NCBI RefSeq assembly: GCF_025449215.1
Contig: NZ_CP104900.1
Span: 1,798,001-1,862,000, forward strand
DNA from: Shewanella seohaensis
GTDB lineage: Bacteria > Pseudomonadota > Gammaproteobacteria > Enterobacterales > Shewanellaceae
Direction of reading: 5' to 3'
Length of the DNA: 64,000 bases
Shown: positions 18,928 to 28,739 of the stretch, one piece after another
Layout of the letters: every line of letters begins with the position of its first letter
Position numbering within the stretch: the stretch's first letter is position 1
Notes under the pieces: generated by a model
Database searches by the model: none
What the model was told of the DNA's origin: nothing
The model's input: only the letters and a program-made list of their open reading frames with translations
Translations under genes and position numbers: made by a program

Positions 18928-19943
18928 CCAAAAAAACAGACTTGCCAGCTGTCGATGCCGCTAACGCGAGCAATGAGCCGAGCTTAGATGAATTACTGGC
19001 AAGGATGAATGCGGCGAGCGCGGCGGCGCCGTCTGTACACTATGATGTGACCTACTGTGGCATGGTGGCCATTATTGGTCGCCCTAACGTGGGAAAATCG
19101 ACCCTCCTGAACCGTTTGCTTGGGCAAAAGATCAGTATTACCTCGAAAAAACCGCAAACGACGCGTCATCGCATCATGGGTATCCATACCGATGGTCCAC
19201 GCCAAATCGTGTTTATCGACACACCGGGTCTGCATATTGAAGAGCAGCGTGCGATTAACCGTCTGATGAACCGTGCGGCGGCGAGCTCGCTTGCCGATGT
19301 GTCTATGGTGATTTTTGTGGTCGATGGTATGACATGGACCGCCGATGATGAGATGGTATTAAGCAAACTTCGCCGTGGCGGTGAAGAGCGTAAAACCGTT
19401 TTAGCTATCAATAAAGTCGATAATATCAAAGACAAAGAAGCTCTTTTCCCTTATTTGGAAGAAGTCGCCAAGAAGTATCCCTTCGATGAGATCCTGCCGA
19501 TTTCAGCCAGTAAGGGCACCAACGTTAAGCGCATTTTAGAGATGGCGGCAGAGTCTCTGCCCGAGAATCCCTTCTTCTTTCCAGAAGATTATGTGACCGA
19601 CCGTTCGCAACGTTTTATGGCTTCTGAAATTGTCCGTGAAAAACTGATGCGCTTTTTAGGTGATGAATTGCCCTATGATGCGACGGTTGAAATCGAGCAG
19701 TTTAAGATGATGGAAAACGGCGTTTATCAAATCAACGCCCTGATCTTGGTCGAGCGTGAAGGCCAAAAGCGGATGGTGATTGGTAGCAAAGGTGAGCGCA
19801 TTCGTACCATCGCCACGCAAGCGCGCCTCGATATGGAAACCTTGTTTGATAACAAAGTGTTCCTCGAGGTGTGGGTGAAGGTCAAATCCGGTTGGGCCGA
19901 TGATGAACGCGCCCTGCGAAGCTTAGGTTACGGTGACGATTAA
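18924..19943 (+). CDS. era: GTPase Era
   Basis: Era binds the 3' end of 16S rRNA and takes part in 30S assembly. The 339-residue protein has the G1 motif [20 protein letters not shown], and a C-terminal KH domain ([18 protein letters not shown]). It is about 35-40 residues longer than E. coli Era because of an alanine- and acid-rich N-terminal extension (residues 1-40). It overlaps rnc by four bases. Confidence 0.97.
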   Translation: MTKKTDLPAVDAANASNEPSLDELLARMNAASAAAPSVHYDVTYCGMVAIIGRPNVGKSTLLNRLLGQKISITSKKPQTTRHRIMGIHTDGPRQIVFIDTPGLHIEEQRAINRLMNRAAASSLADVSMVIFVVDGMTWTADDEMVLSKLRRGGEERKTVLAINKVDNIKDKEALFPYLEEVAKKYPFDEILPISASKGTNVKRILEMAAESLPENPFFFPEDYVTDRSQRFMASEIVREKLMRFLGDELPYDATVEIEQFKMMENGVYQINALILVEREGQKRMVIGSKGERIRTIATQARLDMETLFDNKVFLEVWVKVKSGWADDERALRSLGYGDD

Positions 19944-19992
19944 TCGTTACTGATAATAGGCCGAGCCTGATCATGAACGAGCGCGCAGACCG

Positions 19993-20694
19993 ATGAAACG
20001 GGGCTATGTTTTGCATCATCGCCCTTACCGGGAGTCTAGCGCGCTGGTGAATCTCTTGGTTGACGGTATTGGTCGTGTCGATGTCGTCGCGCGAGTTGGG
20101 AGCGGTAAACGCTCCATCAAAAGTATCCTCCAGCCCTTTCAGCCGCTGATTTTTGAATTTAGCGGTAAATCTGAACTCAAAAACATCAGCCAAATTGAAG
20201 CGGCCGCGCCAGCCGTGCCTTTATCGGGTTATAGCCTGTATGCTGGCATGTATATCAATGAGTTGCTGATGCGAACCTTGTCGGTTCACCATAATGCCGA
20301 GGCGTTATTTCTCATCTACCACCAAGCCTTAGTAGGACTTGCGGCGCAGTTTTGTGAGTCGAAGCTGCGGTACCTTGAGCTGGCGCTCTTGCGGGAACTT
20401 GGGGCCATGCCATCCCTTATTCGCGATACCCAAGGCGAACCGCTGATCCCTGAACATTACTATCAACTCGTGCCAGAACTGGGTTTTCAATTTGTGCTGA
20501 ACAGCAGGGCAAAGCATACCTATCAAGGCGCGATGTTAACCGCGCTTAACGATAATCAATTGTTGCAAGAGCAGTTTCTAGAGGCTAAACGGTTAATGCG
20601 CTCTATGCTGCAACCCCTGCTCGGAAACAAGCCGCTGGTGAGTCGGCAGTTGTTTATTCAAGCGACAGCCTCTAACAGAGATGGGAATAATTAG
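19993..20694 (+). CDS. recO: DNA repair protein RecO
   Basis: RecO works with RecF and RecR to load RecA onto SSB-coated single-stranded DNA. The 233-residue product has an N-terminal OB fold ([20 protein letters not shown]) and a helical C-terminal part ([15 protein letters not shown]). ATG 19993 matches the family N-terminus although no good Shine-Dalgarno is visible. It lies 49 bases after era in the conserved era-recO-pdxJ-acpS order. Confidence 0.94.
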   Translation: MKRGYVLHHRPYRESSALVNLLVDGIGRVDVVARVGSGKRSIKSILQPFQPLIFEFSGKSELKNISQIEAAAPAVPLSGYSLYAGMYINELLMRTLSVHHNAEALFLIYHQALVGLAAQFCESKLRYLELALLRELGAMPSLIRDTQGEPLIPEHYYQLVPELGFQFVLNSRAKHTYQGAMLTALNDNQLLQEQFLEAKRLMRSMLQPLLGNKPLVSRQLFIQATASNRDGNN

Positions 20695-20783
20695 CCCTAG
20701 CTCCTGTTTTTTACTGTCTGTCCCAGTACAATAGGGCGCAAATTAGCGTTAATTCTAGCCTTACAAACATAAAGGAGTTCCCG

Positions 20784-21521
20784 ATGAGCCGTATCTTATT
20801 GGGTGTTAATATCGACCATATTGCGACCCTGCGTCAGGCTCGTGGCACCAGTTATCCTGATCCTGTCCATGCGGCGGCGGTTGCCGAGCATGCGGGAGCC
20901 GACGGTATCACGATTCATTTACGGGAAGACAGACGTCATATTATCGACCGCGATGTGTATCTGCTGGCAAAAACCTTAAAGACGCGGATGAACTTTGAGT
21001 GTGCCGTGACTGAAGAAATGCTCAACATCGCCTGCGAAGTCAAACCAACCTACGTTTGTTTAGTCCCTGAAAAACGTCAAGAAGTGACGACTGAAGGCGG
21101 TTTAGATGTGGCTGGTCAACTCGATAAAATCACTGCTGCTGTTAGCCGTTTAGCCGCCAATGGTATTCAAGTGTCACTGTTTATTGATGCCGATAAGACG
21201 CAAATCGATGCCGCAGTCGCCTCTGGCGCGCCACTTATCGAAATCCATACCGGTTGCTATGCCGACGCTAAAACAGCTGAGGAAGAGGCCAAAGAACTTG
21301 CGCGTATCAGCGAAATGGCGAAATACGCCCACGGTAAGGGCTTAGTCGTGAATGCGGGCCACGGGCTGCATTATCACAATGTTAAGCCTATTGCGGCGAT
21401 CCCAGAGCTGTATGAACTCAACATTGGCCATGCCATTGTCGCGCGTGCGGCCATTGATGGCTTAGCGACAGCGGTTAAAGACATGAAAGCGCTGATGTTA
21501 GAAGGTCGTCGAGGCGAATAA
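20784..21521 (+). CDS. pdxJ: Pyridoxine 5'-phosphate synthase PdxJ
   Basis: PdxJ condenses 1-deoxyxylulose 5-phosphate with 3-amino-2-oxopropyl phosphate, the last ring-forming step of vitamin B6 synthesis. The 245-residue TIM-barrel protein opens with [17 protein letters not shown] and contains [12 protein letters not shown] and [18 protein letters not shown] precedes ATG 20784. Its stop shares one base with the acpS start. Confidence 0.98.
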   Translation: MSRILLGVNIDHIATLRQARGTSYPDPVHAAAVAEHAGADGITIHLREDRRHIIDRDVYLLAKTLKTRMNFECAVTEEMLNIACEVKPTYVCLVPEKRQEVTTEGGLDVAGQLDKITAAVSRLAANGIQVSLFIDADKTQIDAAVASGAPLIEIHTGCYADAKTAEEEAKELARISEMAKYAHGKGLVVNAGHGLHYHNVKPIAAIPELYELNIGHAIVARAAIDGLATAVKDMKALMLEGRRGE

Positions 21522-21903
21522 TGGCAATCGTTGGGCTTGGCACTGACATAGTTGAAATCGAGCGCATCACGGCTCATGTGACACGTTCCGGCGATAAACT
21601 GGCTAAACGTGTACTGACAGAGGCTGAGTTCGAAATCTATCAACAGCATAGCCAACCGAGCCGTTATTTGGCGAAACGTTTTGCCGCCAAAGAAGCCGCA
21701 GCTAAGGCCTTGGGGACGGGGATTGGTCGAGGGGTATCTTTTCAGCATATCCATATCGGGAATACACCCGATGGTGCGCCGACGATTGATTTTACACAGG
21801 GGCGCAGCAGCGCTTAGCTTTGCTCAACGGCGTGGTGGGACACATTTCAATCGCCGATGAAAAATCCTACGCCATTGCGACGGTTATCCTCGAATCGCGC
21901 TAG
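21521..21903 (+). pseudogene. acpS: acpS, holo-[acyl-carrier-protein] synthase, with one frameshift
   Basis: AcpS attaches 4'-phosphopantetheine to acyl carrier protein and is normally essential. GLGTDIVEIERI (with the Mg2+ ligand D8) and FAAKEAAAKALGTG are present. The frame breaks after TIDFTQG near 21800 in a G4 run where five G would restore AQQRLALLNGVVGHISIADE and run to the natural stop at 21903 (about 127 residues in all). Because loss of AcpS should be lethal and the tail is intact, a sequence error is by far the likeliest explanation. Confidence 0.88.
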
Positions 21904-21921
21904 TTTCTAACCCATTAGCAC

Positions 21922-21946
21922 AAAGGGAGCCTTAGCTCCCTTTTTT
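21922..21946 (+). terminator. Terminator of the pdxJ-acpS end of the operon
   Basis: AAAGGGAGC/GCTCCCTTT (21922-21930 and 21935-21943) forms a 9-bp stem with a CTTA loop and six T (21941-21946). Confidence 0.9.
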
Positions 21947-22072
21947 ATTGCGTAAAATGCGTGGCAACATTTTTGTTACTTTTTTCTGTTCAGTTTCGCA
22001 TTTTTGGGCTAGGTTAGGTCAAAAGTGGTATCTAGACACTAATGTGCAGGGACACAGCAAAAGGAGCCCCAG

Positions 22073-22609
22073 ATGAAATCCGCCGTAGAGCAGCTATCAA
22101 CCTATAAGAGTGTGCATTTAAATCAGCGCAACATACTTACCCATTTCGTTGGTATTCCATTGATTATATGGTCTGCTTTCCTATTGCTGGCGACTATCCG
22201 TATTCCACTTGGCAGTGCGGGTGATGTGAGTTTAGGTGTGATTTTAGGGGCAGGAGTGCTGGTTTATTATTTTCGCTTACATGCAAAGTTAGCGATTGGC
22301 CTAGCTTTATTTATCGCCCCCGTCGTTTATACCACTGAACTCATGGCAGACTCTCCCAACGCCTTCTGGTTGGCTATATCGGTATTTATCGTGGGATGGA
22401 TTTTCCAGTTAATTGGCCATCAATACGAAAAGGCCAAACCCGCTTTTGTGGACGATTTAAACCAACTGCTAATTGGTCCGTTCTTCTTGATGGCCGAAGT
22501 GTATTTTATCTTGGGGTTAGAAAAGGCGTTAGATGCCGAGATTACACCTATTGCTATCGAGAAGCGTCGAGCACTCGAAGCACGTCTAAAGACGCAAAGC
22601 GTTAAATAA
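22073..22609 (+). CDS. Mpo1-like (DUF962) membrane protein
   Basis: The 178-residue protein has four membrane segments and the conserved histidine motifs of the Mpo1/YGL010w family (HLNQRNILTHFVGIPLI near residues 16-32 and GWIFQLIGHQYEKAKPAF near 108-125). The yeast member is a dioxygenase in alpha-oxidation of 2-hydroxy fatty acids; the bacterial role is not established. AAAGGAG precedes ATG 22073. It is a single-gene unit with its own terminator. Confidence 0.82.
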   Translation: MKSAVEQLSTYKSVHLNQRNILTHFVGIPLIIWSAFLLLATIRIPLGSAGDVSLGVILGAGVLVYYFRLHAKLAIGLALFIAPVVYTTELMADSPNAFWLAISVFIVGWIFQLIGHQYEKAKPAFVDDLNQLLIGPFFLMAEVYFILGLEKALDAEITPIAIEKRRALEARLKTQSVK

Positions 22610-22625
22610 TTTCTTGGGGAGAAGG

Positions 22626-22662
22626 AAATCGGCTGATTCCATTTGGATTCAGCCGATTTTTT
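22626..22662 (+). terminator. Terminator between the Mpo1-like gene and corB
   Basis: A 15-bp stem with one mismatch (22626-22640 with 22645-22659), loop ATTT, is followed by T's to 22662. It ends the forward gene; on the reverse strand a few T's also follow the stem, so it may work weakly for corB. Confidence 0.85.
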
Positions 22663-22673
22663 ATCTGGGAACG

Positions 22674-23945
22674 TTAGCGTGGCGACTGATAATGCTGTGG
22701 AATGATACGTACTGTTTTGACCATATTGTCAGCAACTTCAATCACTTCTAAAGGATAACCGGCTAGACGAAGGCTAGTGTTCTCGGCGGGGATATCCTCT
22801 AAATACTCTAAGATCAGGCCATTGAGGGTTTTGGGGCCATCGGTTGGGAAATCCCATTTCATTTCTTTATTCAAATCACGGATAGTGATACTGGCATCGA
22901 CTAAGTAGCTTCCATCTTGCTGGGCGGTAATGTCTTCACTCGGTGTGGCCAGCATAGAGGTGGTGAAGTCACCGACAATTTCTTCGAGAATATCTTCGAG
23001 TGTCACCAATCCTTGGATATCACCGTATTCATCGACCACTAGGCCGATACGCTCTTTATTGTGCTGAAAGTTGGCTAATTGCACATTGAGCGGTGTTCCC
23101 TCGGGAATAAAGTAAAGTTCTTTTACCGCACGTAGCAATGAGGACTTACTGAACTGCTCTTTCGATTGCAGGCGCAGCGCGTCACGCAGATGAATAAAGC
23201 CGACGGCATCGTCAATAGTATCGCGGTAAACCAGTACACGAGTATGTGGACTTTGGATAACTTGACGATTGATATACTTAAAATCATCGTTGACGTTAAT
23301 CGCGTAAATATCCGAGCGCGGCACCATGATGTCCTCTACGGTGACTTTCTCTAAATCCAAGATTGATAACAACATCTCTTGGTGGCGTTGGGGGATCAAG
23401 GCGCCAGCTTCGTGTACGACCGTCCTTAACTCTTCTTGACTGAGTGCATCGCTGCTGCTGATGGTTTTGATGCCGAAGAGGCGCAGTATGCCTGTGGTTA
23501 TCCAGTTAACGCTGGTGACGACATAGGCAAAAATCGTTGATAGACCAATGAGTAAAATACTCGATGGGAAGGCAATGCGTTCAGGGTTTAAGGCGGCGAT
23601 AGTTTTGGGGGTGACTTCGGCAAAGACCAATACGACTAAGGTCAGTACTCCTGTGGCGACCGCGACACCTAAATCGCCCCAAAGACGCATGCCAATAATG
23701 GTCGCAATGGCCGAGGCGAGAATATTAACCAGGTTATTGCCTATCAGAATTAAGCCAATTAAGCGGTCTGGTCGTTCGAGTAACTTGAGGGCACGTATGG
23801 CACCTTTATGGCCGTTTGAGGCGAGATGTCTTAACCGATAGCGGTTAAGGGTCATCATGGCGGTTTCAGAACCTGAAAAGTAGGCAGAACAAAGGATAAG
23901 CACTAGTAAGAAAATGAGGAGTGCGCTTGTCGATATAGCGTCCAA
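22674..23945 (-). CDS. corB: CNNM/CorB-type transporter (DUF21, CBS pair, CorC_HlyC)
   Basis: The 423-residue protein has an N-terminal DUF21 membrane domain (about 1-180, FSGSETAMMTLNRYRLRHL), a pair of CBS domains (about 205-330, VEDIMVPRSDIYAI; GLVVDEYGDIQGLVTLEDILEEI) and a C-terminal CorC_HlyC domain. Homologues are CNNM/CorB proteins linked to Mg2+ (and Co2+) export. The start is TTG 23945 behind GGAG. It is read in the same direction as the CcsA-like gene upstream, a pair often found next to ffh in gammaproteobacteria. Confidence 0.87.
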   Translation of the reverse strand: MDAISTSALLIFLLVLILCSAYFSGSETAMMTLNRYRLRHLASNGHKGAIRALKLLERPDRLIGLILIGNNLVNILASAIATIIGMRLWGDLGVAVATGVLTLVVLVFAEVTPKTIAALNPERIAFPSSILLIGLSTIFAYVVTSVNWITTGILRLFGIKTISSSDALSQEELRTVVHEAGALIPQRHQEMLLSILDLEKVTVEDIMVPRSDIYAINVNDDFKYINRQVIQSPHTRVLVYRDTIDDAVGFIHLRDALRLQSKEQFSKSSLLRAVKELYFIPEGTPLNVQLANFQHNKERIGLVVDEYGDIQGLVTLEDILEEIVGDFTTSMLATPSEDITAQQDGSYLVDASITIRDLNKEMKWDFPTDGPKTLNGLILEYLEDIPAENTSLRLAGYPLEVIEVADNMVKTVRIIPQHYQSPR

Positions 23946-24046
23946 AAATAGGCTCCAATCAGGCCGATAAGTTTAAGTTGATACCGAGAAATAAACGGGG
24001 TGTCAAGTCAGCTCAGGGAATAAGCGCCTAAGCTGACTTGAAATTA

Positions 24047-24835
24047 TTAACTAAGAATTAACTCTTTGACAATCCGAGCGCCAAAATAAGCTAAGGATAA
24101 CAAGGTCGCGCCGGTTAAGGTGTAAATGACCGCGGTGCGAATTTTACAGCCGACCCAATACTGCTGCCATAGCATGGCGATATACACAAACCACGCGATG
24201 ATAGACAGAATCGCTTTATGGCCTTTGCCATCGGCAAACATATCATCGAGGAAGATAAAGCCAGTGGCGAGGGATAAACTCAATAAAATTACGCCAATAA
24301 TTACAAGATGATAGAGCTGCTTTTCTACCGTCATCAGCGGCGGAATGCCTGGGCTTAACATTAATTGTTTTTTCTTGAGTTTATTTTGGATCATCGCGAG
24401 CTGAATCGCGTACAGGGCGGCGATCATCAGGGCGCTGTATGCCATGAGAGAGAGCACAACGTGGGCCAAAACCTCAGGGTACAGCTCAAAGTGAGTAATA
24501 AACTTAGGCGGCAATAACCAGAGTAGGGCTACAGAGAGCACAGAACAGGCGTAAACCACGGGCACAACCACAATCACTTTTAGCCTAAACATCATCACGG
24601 TAAAGGTGAAGGCGATAATCCAGTTCACTAACGAGATCACATTAGTGAGGCTGAAGTTTTGTCCATCTGTCGTAAACATCGCTTGAGAAAGGGCGGCTGC
24701 GTGCAAAATCACGGCAATGGCGGCGACACCGGCAACGGCCTTTCGATTAGGACCTTCAGGGTGGAACAGTCGACTTGTCACTAATACCAATGCAATGCAA
24801 TAAAAAAACATGGCTGAGGCAGAAAAAATGACCAT
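24047..24835 (-). CDS. ypjD: CcsA/YpjD-like inner-membrane protein
   Basis: The 262-residue protein has about eight membrane segments and the cytochrome c assembly (CcsA/CcmC-like) pattern, including HVVLSLMAYSALMIAALYA and a late KGHKAILSIIAWFVYIAML. In E. coli the homologue ypjD lies next to ffh as here. A direct role in cytochrome c maturation is not established, and the WGxxWxWD haem motif of CcmC/F is not seen. The start is ATG 24835, divergent from ffh. Confidence 0.85.
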   Translation of the reverse strand: MVIFSASAMFFYCIALVLVTSRLFHPEGPNRKAVAGVAAIAVILHAAALSQAMFTTDGQNFSLTNVISLVNWIIAFTFTVMMFRLKVIVVVPVVYACSVLSVALLWLLPPKFITHFELYPEVLAHVVLSLMAYSALMIAALYAIQLAMIQNKLKKKQLMLSPGIPPLMTVEKQLYHLVIIGVILLSLSLATGFIFLDDMFADGKGHKAILSIIAWFVYIAMLWQQYWVGCKIRTAVIYTLTGATLLSLAYFGARIVKELILS

Positions 24836-25123
24836 GGGTAATTAACCTATTTGTGTTGTTAATGGTGCCTTGAAAACGGGGCATACAGATCAATATTTTG
24901 CCTAGAATAACATGAGCTGTCGGCAAATGGGCAGTGACATAAGTTGCAAAATTTAGCAGATTCTTATTGTTAGACGTAAATAGTCGTAGGCGAATCGCAA
25001 AATATGACCTAAAGCAGGTTAGTTGCCGAAGTTAACGCAAGTAGGGCATAGCAGTAGCATAATACGCCCGCATCGTTATAATACAGCCCATTAATCGAGA
25101 TCCTAAAGGTATAGAGCAGGACG

Positions 25124-26497
25124 ATGTTTGAGAATCTAACCGACAGACTGTCACGCACGCTGAAGAATATCAGTGGCCGTGGTCGCTTAACCGAAGAAAA
25201 CGTTAAGGAAACCCTGCGCGAAGTGCGTATGGCGCTGCTGGAGGCCGATGTTGCCCTGCCTGTGGTGCGTGAATTCGTTAACAATGTAAAAGAACGTGCC
25301 GTTGGTCAGGAAGTGGCGAAGAGCTTAAGTCCTGGTCAAGCCTTTATTAAGATTGTTCAAAGTGAACTTGAAAAATCCATGGGCGAGGCAAACCAAGCTC
25401 TGGATTTAGCCACTCAGCCGCCAGCCGTGGTGATGATGGCAGGTCTTCAAGGCGCGGGTAAAACGACCAGCGTTGCCAAACTGGGTAAATTGCTGCGTAC
25501 ACGCCATAAAAAATCAGTATTAGTCGTCAGTGCCGACGTTTATCGTCCTGCGGCGATTAAACAGCTTGAAACCTTAGCGACCGAAGTCGATGTGGAGTTC
25601 TTCCCATCGGATGTGAGCCAAAAGCCAATCGATATCGCCAAGGCGGCCATTGCCCACGCTAAACTCAAATTTATCGATGTGGTGATCCTCGACACCGCGG
25701 GTCGCCTGCACGTCGATGAAGCCATGATGGATGAGATCAAGGCGCTGCACGCGGCGGTTAAACCGATTGAGACACTGTTCGTGGTCGATGCCATGACAGG
25801 TCAAGACGCGGCAAACACGGCCAAAGCCTTTAACGAAGCGCTGCCGCTCACCGGTGTGATTTTAACTAAGGTCGACGGTGATGCGCGCGGTGGTGCGGCA
25901 TTATCGATTCGCCACATTACCGGCAAGCCGATTAAATTCCTCGGTGTCGGCGAGAAGACCGATGCCCTAGAGCCTTTCCATCCAGACCGTATCGCCTCAC
26001 GTATTCTCGGCATGGGCGACGTATTATCGCTTATCGAAGAAGTTGAACGCGGTGTTGATAAAGACAAGGCGATGAAGCTGGCTTCTAAAGTGAAGCAGGG
26101 CGGCAGTTTTGATCTTGAAGATTTCCGCGAGCAGCTACAGCAGATGAAAAACATGGGCGGCATGATGAGCATGATTGAAAAGCTGCCCGGTGTGGGTCAA
26201 TTGCCACCGGATGCCTTAGCGCAAATCCAAGACGGTAAAATGACCCGTCAAATGGAAGCCATCATTAACTCAATGACGGCGAAAGAGCGTAAAAACCCAG
26301 ATTTAATCAAGGGTTCACGCAAACGCCGTATCGCAGCAGGCTCTGGTACGCAAATTCAAGACGTGAACCGTTTATTGAAACAGTTTACCCAAATGCAAAA
26401 GATGATGAAAAAGATGTCGGCCAAGGGCGGCATCCAGAAGATGATGCGCGGAATGCGTGGAATGATGCCTGGCGGCATGAAATTTCCTGGCCGTTAA
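25124..26497 (+). CDS. ffh: Signal recognition particle protein Ffh
   Basis: Ffh binds 4.5S RNA and nascent membrane-protein signals and targets them to FtsY. The 457-residue protein has the N domain, the G domain (GLQGAGKTTSVAKL, DTAGRLHVDE, TKVDGDARGGAALS) and the methionine-rich M domain (KMMKKMSAKGG, MMRGMRGMMPGGM). The start is ATG 25124; a good -10 TATAAT lies at 25077-25082. A short CATCA/TGATG hairpin followed by TTTTA (26511-26528) may end it. Confidence 0.98.
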   Translation: MFENLTDRLSRTLKNISGRGRLTEENVKETLREVRMALLEADVALPVVREFVNNVKERAVGQEVAKSLSPGQAFIKIVQSELEKSMGEANQALDLATQPPAVVMMAGLQGAGKTTSVAKLGKLLRTRHKKSVLVVSADVYRPAAIKQLETLATEVDVEFFPSDVSQKPIDIAKAAIAHAKLKFIDVVILDTAGRLHVDEAMMDEIKALHAAVKPIETLFVVDAMTGQDAANTAKAFNEALPLTGVILTKVDGDARGGAALSIRHITGKPIKFLGVGEKTDALEPFHPDRIASRILGMGDVLSLIEEVERGVDKDKAMKLASKVKQGGSFDLEDFREQLQQMKNMGGMMSMIEKLPGVGQLPPDALAQIQDGKMTRQMEAIINSMTAKERKNPDLIKGSRKRRIAAGSGTQIQDVNRLLKQFTQMQKMMKKMSAKGGIQKMMRGMRGMMPGGMKFPGR

Positions 26498-26598
26498 TTC
26501 CAGCGATTTTCATCAAAGTTGATGTTTTATCAGTTGGTTGATTCTATTTGAAATGAGGCGGGCAATCCTAAGGCAGGTTTAATAATCGCCAGATTTGG

Positions 26599-26626
26599 TT
26601 GCATTCGTTGAAAAGTCAGGTAAAAT
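26599..26626 (+). promoter_or_regulatory. Probable promoter of rpsP-rimM-trmD-rplS
   Basis: TTGCAT (26599-26604), a 16-base spacer and TAAAAT (26621-26626) lie about 95 bases before the rpsP start and would begin transcription near 26633, just before the leader hairpins. Confidence 0.5.
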
Positions 26627-26641
26627 CTTCCGGCTTTCTAT

Positions 26642-26700
26642 CTGGGACTCTTCGCGAACACGGGGTTCCAGTTTTTATTTTTGCTTCATAACGAAGCAAA
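26642..26700 (+). promoter_or_regulatory. Structured leader of rpsP: terminator-like hairpin plus second hairpin
   Basis: CTGGGACTC can pair with GGGTTCCAG (26642-26650 with 26663-26671, two wobble pairs) around a 12-base loop, directly followed by TTTTTATTTTT. The end of that T tract begins a second hairpin TTTGCTTC/GAAGCAAA (26680-26700). The ribosome-binding site and start follow at 26707-26722. The arrangement looks like an attenuator or a ribosomal-protein leader; function is inferred. Confidence 0.5.
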
Positions 26701-26721
26701 TCATTAGAGGATTGAAAACGC

Positions 26722-26973
26722 ATGGTTACCATTCGTTTAGCTCGAGGCGGCGCAAAAAAGCGTCCATTTTATAACATCGTTGTTGCTGATAGCCGTAACG
26801 CTCGTGATGGTCGTTTCATCGAACGTGTTGGCTTCTTCAACCCATTGGCTCGTGGCCAAGAAGAAACTTTACGCTTAGATCTAGCTCGTGTTGAGCACTG
26901 GGTTGCTAACGGTGCTGCTACTACTGATCGTGTAGCGAAACTGATCAAAGACGCTCGTAAAGCTGCTGCTTAA
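26722..26973 (+). CDS. rpsP: Small-subunit ribosomal protein bS16
   Basis: S16 is a primary-binding 30S protein needed for assembly. The 83-residue product begins [20 protein letters not shown], the family signature, and has the usual length. AGAGGA lies before ATG 26722. It is the first gene of the conserved rpsP-rimM-trmD-rplS operon. Confidence 0.98.
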   Translation: MVTIRLARGGAKKRPFYNIVVADSRNARDGRFIERVGFFNPLARGQEETLRLDLARVEHWVANGAATTDRVAKLIKDARKAAA

Positions 26974-26993
26974 TAGCGTTAAGGTATAGATTG

Positions 26994-27524
26994 ATGAGTA
27001 GTCACCAAGACCCAGTCGTACTAGGCAAATTAGGCTCCTGTCACGGCATTAAAGGTTGGTTGAAGATCACCGCCTATACCGATTCTGTCGAAGATATTTT
27101 TGACTATTCTCCTTGGCTTATTAAAGAAAATGGTGAATGGCGCGAAGTCAAGGTCATTCAGTGGCGCTACCAAGGCAAGGCGATTATCGCCGTGCTTGAA
27201 GGTGTTACCACTCGGGAGCAAGCGCAAATGCTCACTAATTGCGAAATTGGGATCCTGCCAGAGCAGATGAACGCATTGCCAGAAGACGAGTTCTACTGGC
27301 GTGACCTTATCGGCTGTGACGTGGTGAATACGAAAGGCTATAACATGGGTGTTGTCGATCAAATCGTGGAAACCGGTTCGAACGATGTGCTCTTAGTGAA
27401 AGCCAACGCGAAAGATAGCTTCGGCAAAGTGGAGCGTATGCTTCCCTTTGTCCCAGGGCAATTCATCTTAAAGGTGGATGTCCAAGGTAAACAAATTTTG
27501 GTGGATTGGGATCCGGACTTCTAA
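26994..27524 (+). CDS. rimM: Ribosome maturation factor RimM
   Basis: RimM binds S19 and helps 30S head assembly and 16S processing. The 176-residue protein has the N-terminal RimM barrel ([18 protein letters not shown]) and the PRC-barrel-like C-terminal part ([33 protein letters not shown]). ATG 26994 is favoured over TTG 26991 by its distance from AAGGT at 26981. Confidence 0.97.
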   Translation: MSSHQDPVVLGKLGSCHGIKGWLKITAYTDSVEDIFDYSPWLIKENGEWREVKVIQWRYQGKAIIAVLEGVTTREQAQMLTNCEIGILPEQMNALPEDEFYWRDLIGCDVVNTKGYNMGVVDQIVETGSNDVLLVKANAKDSFGKVERMLPFVPGQFILKVDVQGKQILVDWDPDF

Positions 27525-27539
27525 GTCGAGGGACAACAG

Positions 27540-28286
27540 ATGTGGTTAGGGGTAGTAACCCTGTTTCCAGAGATGTTTCGTGCCGTAACAGACTTTGGTG
27601 TAACGGGTCGGGCCGTGAAGAACGGTTTGCTTGAGTTGCAGACGTGGAATCCTCGAGATTTCACCCATGATAAACATAGAACAGTGGACGACAGGCCTTA
27701 TGGCGGCGGACCTGGCATGTTGATGATGGTGCAACCCTTACGCGATGCCATCCACGCTGCTAAAGCGGCGGCAGGCGAAGAGGCAAAGGTGATTTACTTG
27801 TCACCTCAAGGACGCAAGCTGGATCAGCAAGGCGTCACTGAGTTGGCTGAATCATCCCGGTTGATTCTAGTGTGTGGTCGCTACGAAGGTATCGATGAAC
27901 GCATTATACAAACGGAAGTGGATGAAGAGTGGTCGATAGGGGATTACGTGCTTTCGGGCGGCGAATTACCCGCAATGACCTTGATAGATGCAGTATCGAG
28001 ATTGGTTCCTGGCGTGCTAGGAAAACAAGCTTCGGCGGAGCAAGATTCTTTCTCCGACGGTTTACTGGACTGTCCTCATTACACGCGCCCTGAAAGCTTA
28101 GATGGACTCGATGTACCGGCAGTATTACTTAGTGGCAACCACGAACATATTAGACGCTGGCGTTTGCAGCAGAGTCTCGGAAGAACTTTTCTACGACGAC
28201 CAGAATTATTTGAAAATCTAGCTCTGACTGACGAACAATCGACTCTTTTAGCGCAGTTCGTTGAAGCAATGGACAAGAATGCTTAG
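27540..28286 (+). CDS. trmD: tRNA (guanine-N1)-methyltransferase TrmD
   Basis: TrmD methylates G37 of tRNAs reading CNN, CCN and CGN codons, preventing +1 frameshifts. The 248-residue SPOUT protein has the knot motifs ([38 protein letters not shown]). It follows rimM by 15 bases in the rpsP operon. Confidence 0.98.
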   Translation: MWLGVVTLFPEMFRAVTDFGVTGRAVKNGLLELQTWNPRDFTHDKHRTVDDRPYGGGPGMLMMVQPLRDAIHAAKAAAGEEAKVIYLSPQGRKLDQQGVTELAESSRLILVCGRYEGIDERIIQTEVDEEWSIGDYVLSGGELPAMTLIDAVSRLVPGVLGKQASAEQDSFSDGLLDCPHYTRPESLDGLDVPAVLLSGNHEHIRRWRLQQSLGRTFLRRPELFENLALTDEQSTLLAQFVEAMDKNA

Positions 28287-28320
28287 TCGTAGCTCAGTTA
28301 ATTCTAGAACGGAGTAAGTT

Positions 28321-28674
28321 ATGAATAACATCATTAAAATGCTCAACGATGAGCAAATGAAGCAAGACGTACCAGAATTTGGTGCAGGTGACACAGTAGT
28401 AGTTCAGGTTCGTGTTAAAGAAGGCGGTAAAGAGCGTCTACAGGCTTTCGAAGGCGTTGTTATCGCTAAGCGTAACCGTGGTCTGCACTCTGCATTCACT
28501 GTACGTAAGATCTCTAATGGCGAAGGTGTTGAGCGTGCGTTCCAGACTCACAGCCCTCTGATCTCTAGCATCGAAGTTAAGCGTCGCGGCCGTGTTCGTC
28601 GTGCTAAGCTTTACTACCTACGTGAGCGTTCAGGTAAGTCTGCACGTATCCGTGAAAAGCTGGCTACTAAGTAA
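28321..28674 (+). CDS. rplS: Large-subunit ribosomal protein bL19
   Basis: L19 lies at the 30S-50S interface. The 117-residue product ([37 protein letters not shown]) has the standard length. ATG 28321 follows CGGAG by a normal spacing. It ends the operon and is followed by a strong terminator. Confidence 0.98.
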   Translation: MNNIIKMLNDEQMKQDVPEFGAGDTVVVQVRVKEGGKERLQAFEGVVIAKRNRGLHSAFTVRKISNGEGVERAFQTHSPLISSIEVKRRGRVRRAKLYYLRERSGKSARIREKLATK

Positions 28675-28714
28675 TAGTACCCGCTACAGAAAACAAGACG
28701 TAGTGTTCGCACAG

Positions 28715-28739
28715 AAAACCGCCCTCGTGGCGGTTTTTT
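28715..28739 (+). terminator. Terminator of the rpsP operon
   Basis: AAAACCGCC/GGCGGTTTT (28715-28723 and 28729-28737), loop CTCGT, followed by further T's. Confidence 0.92.
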
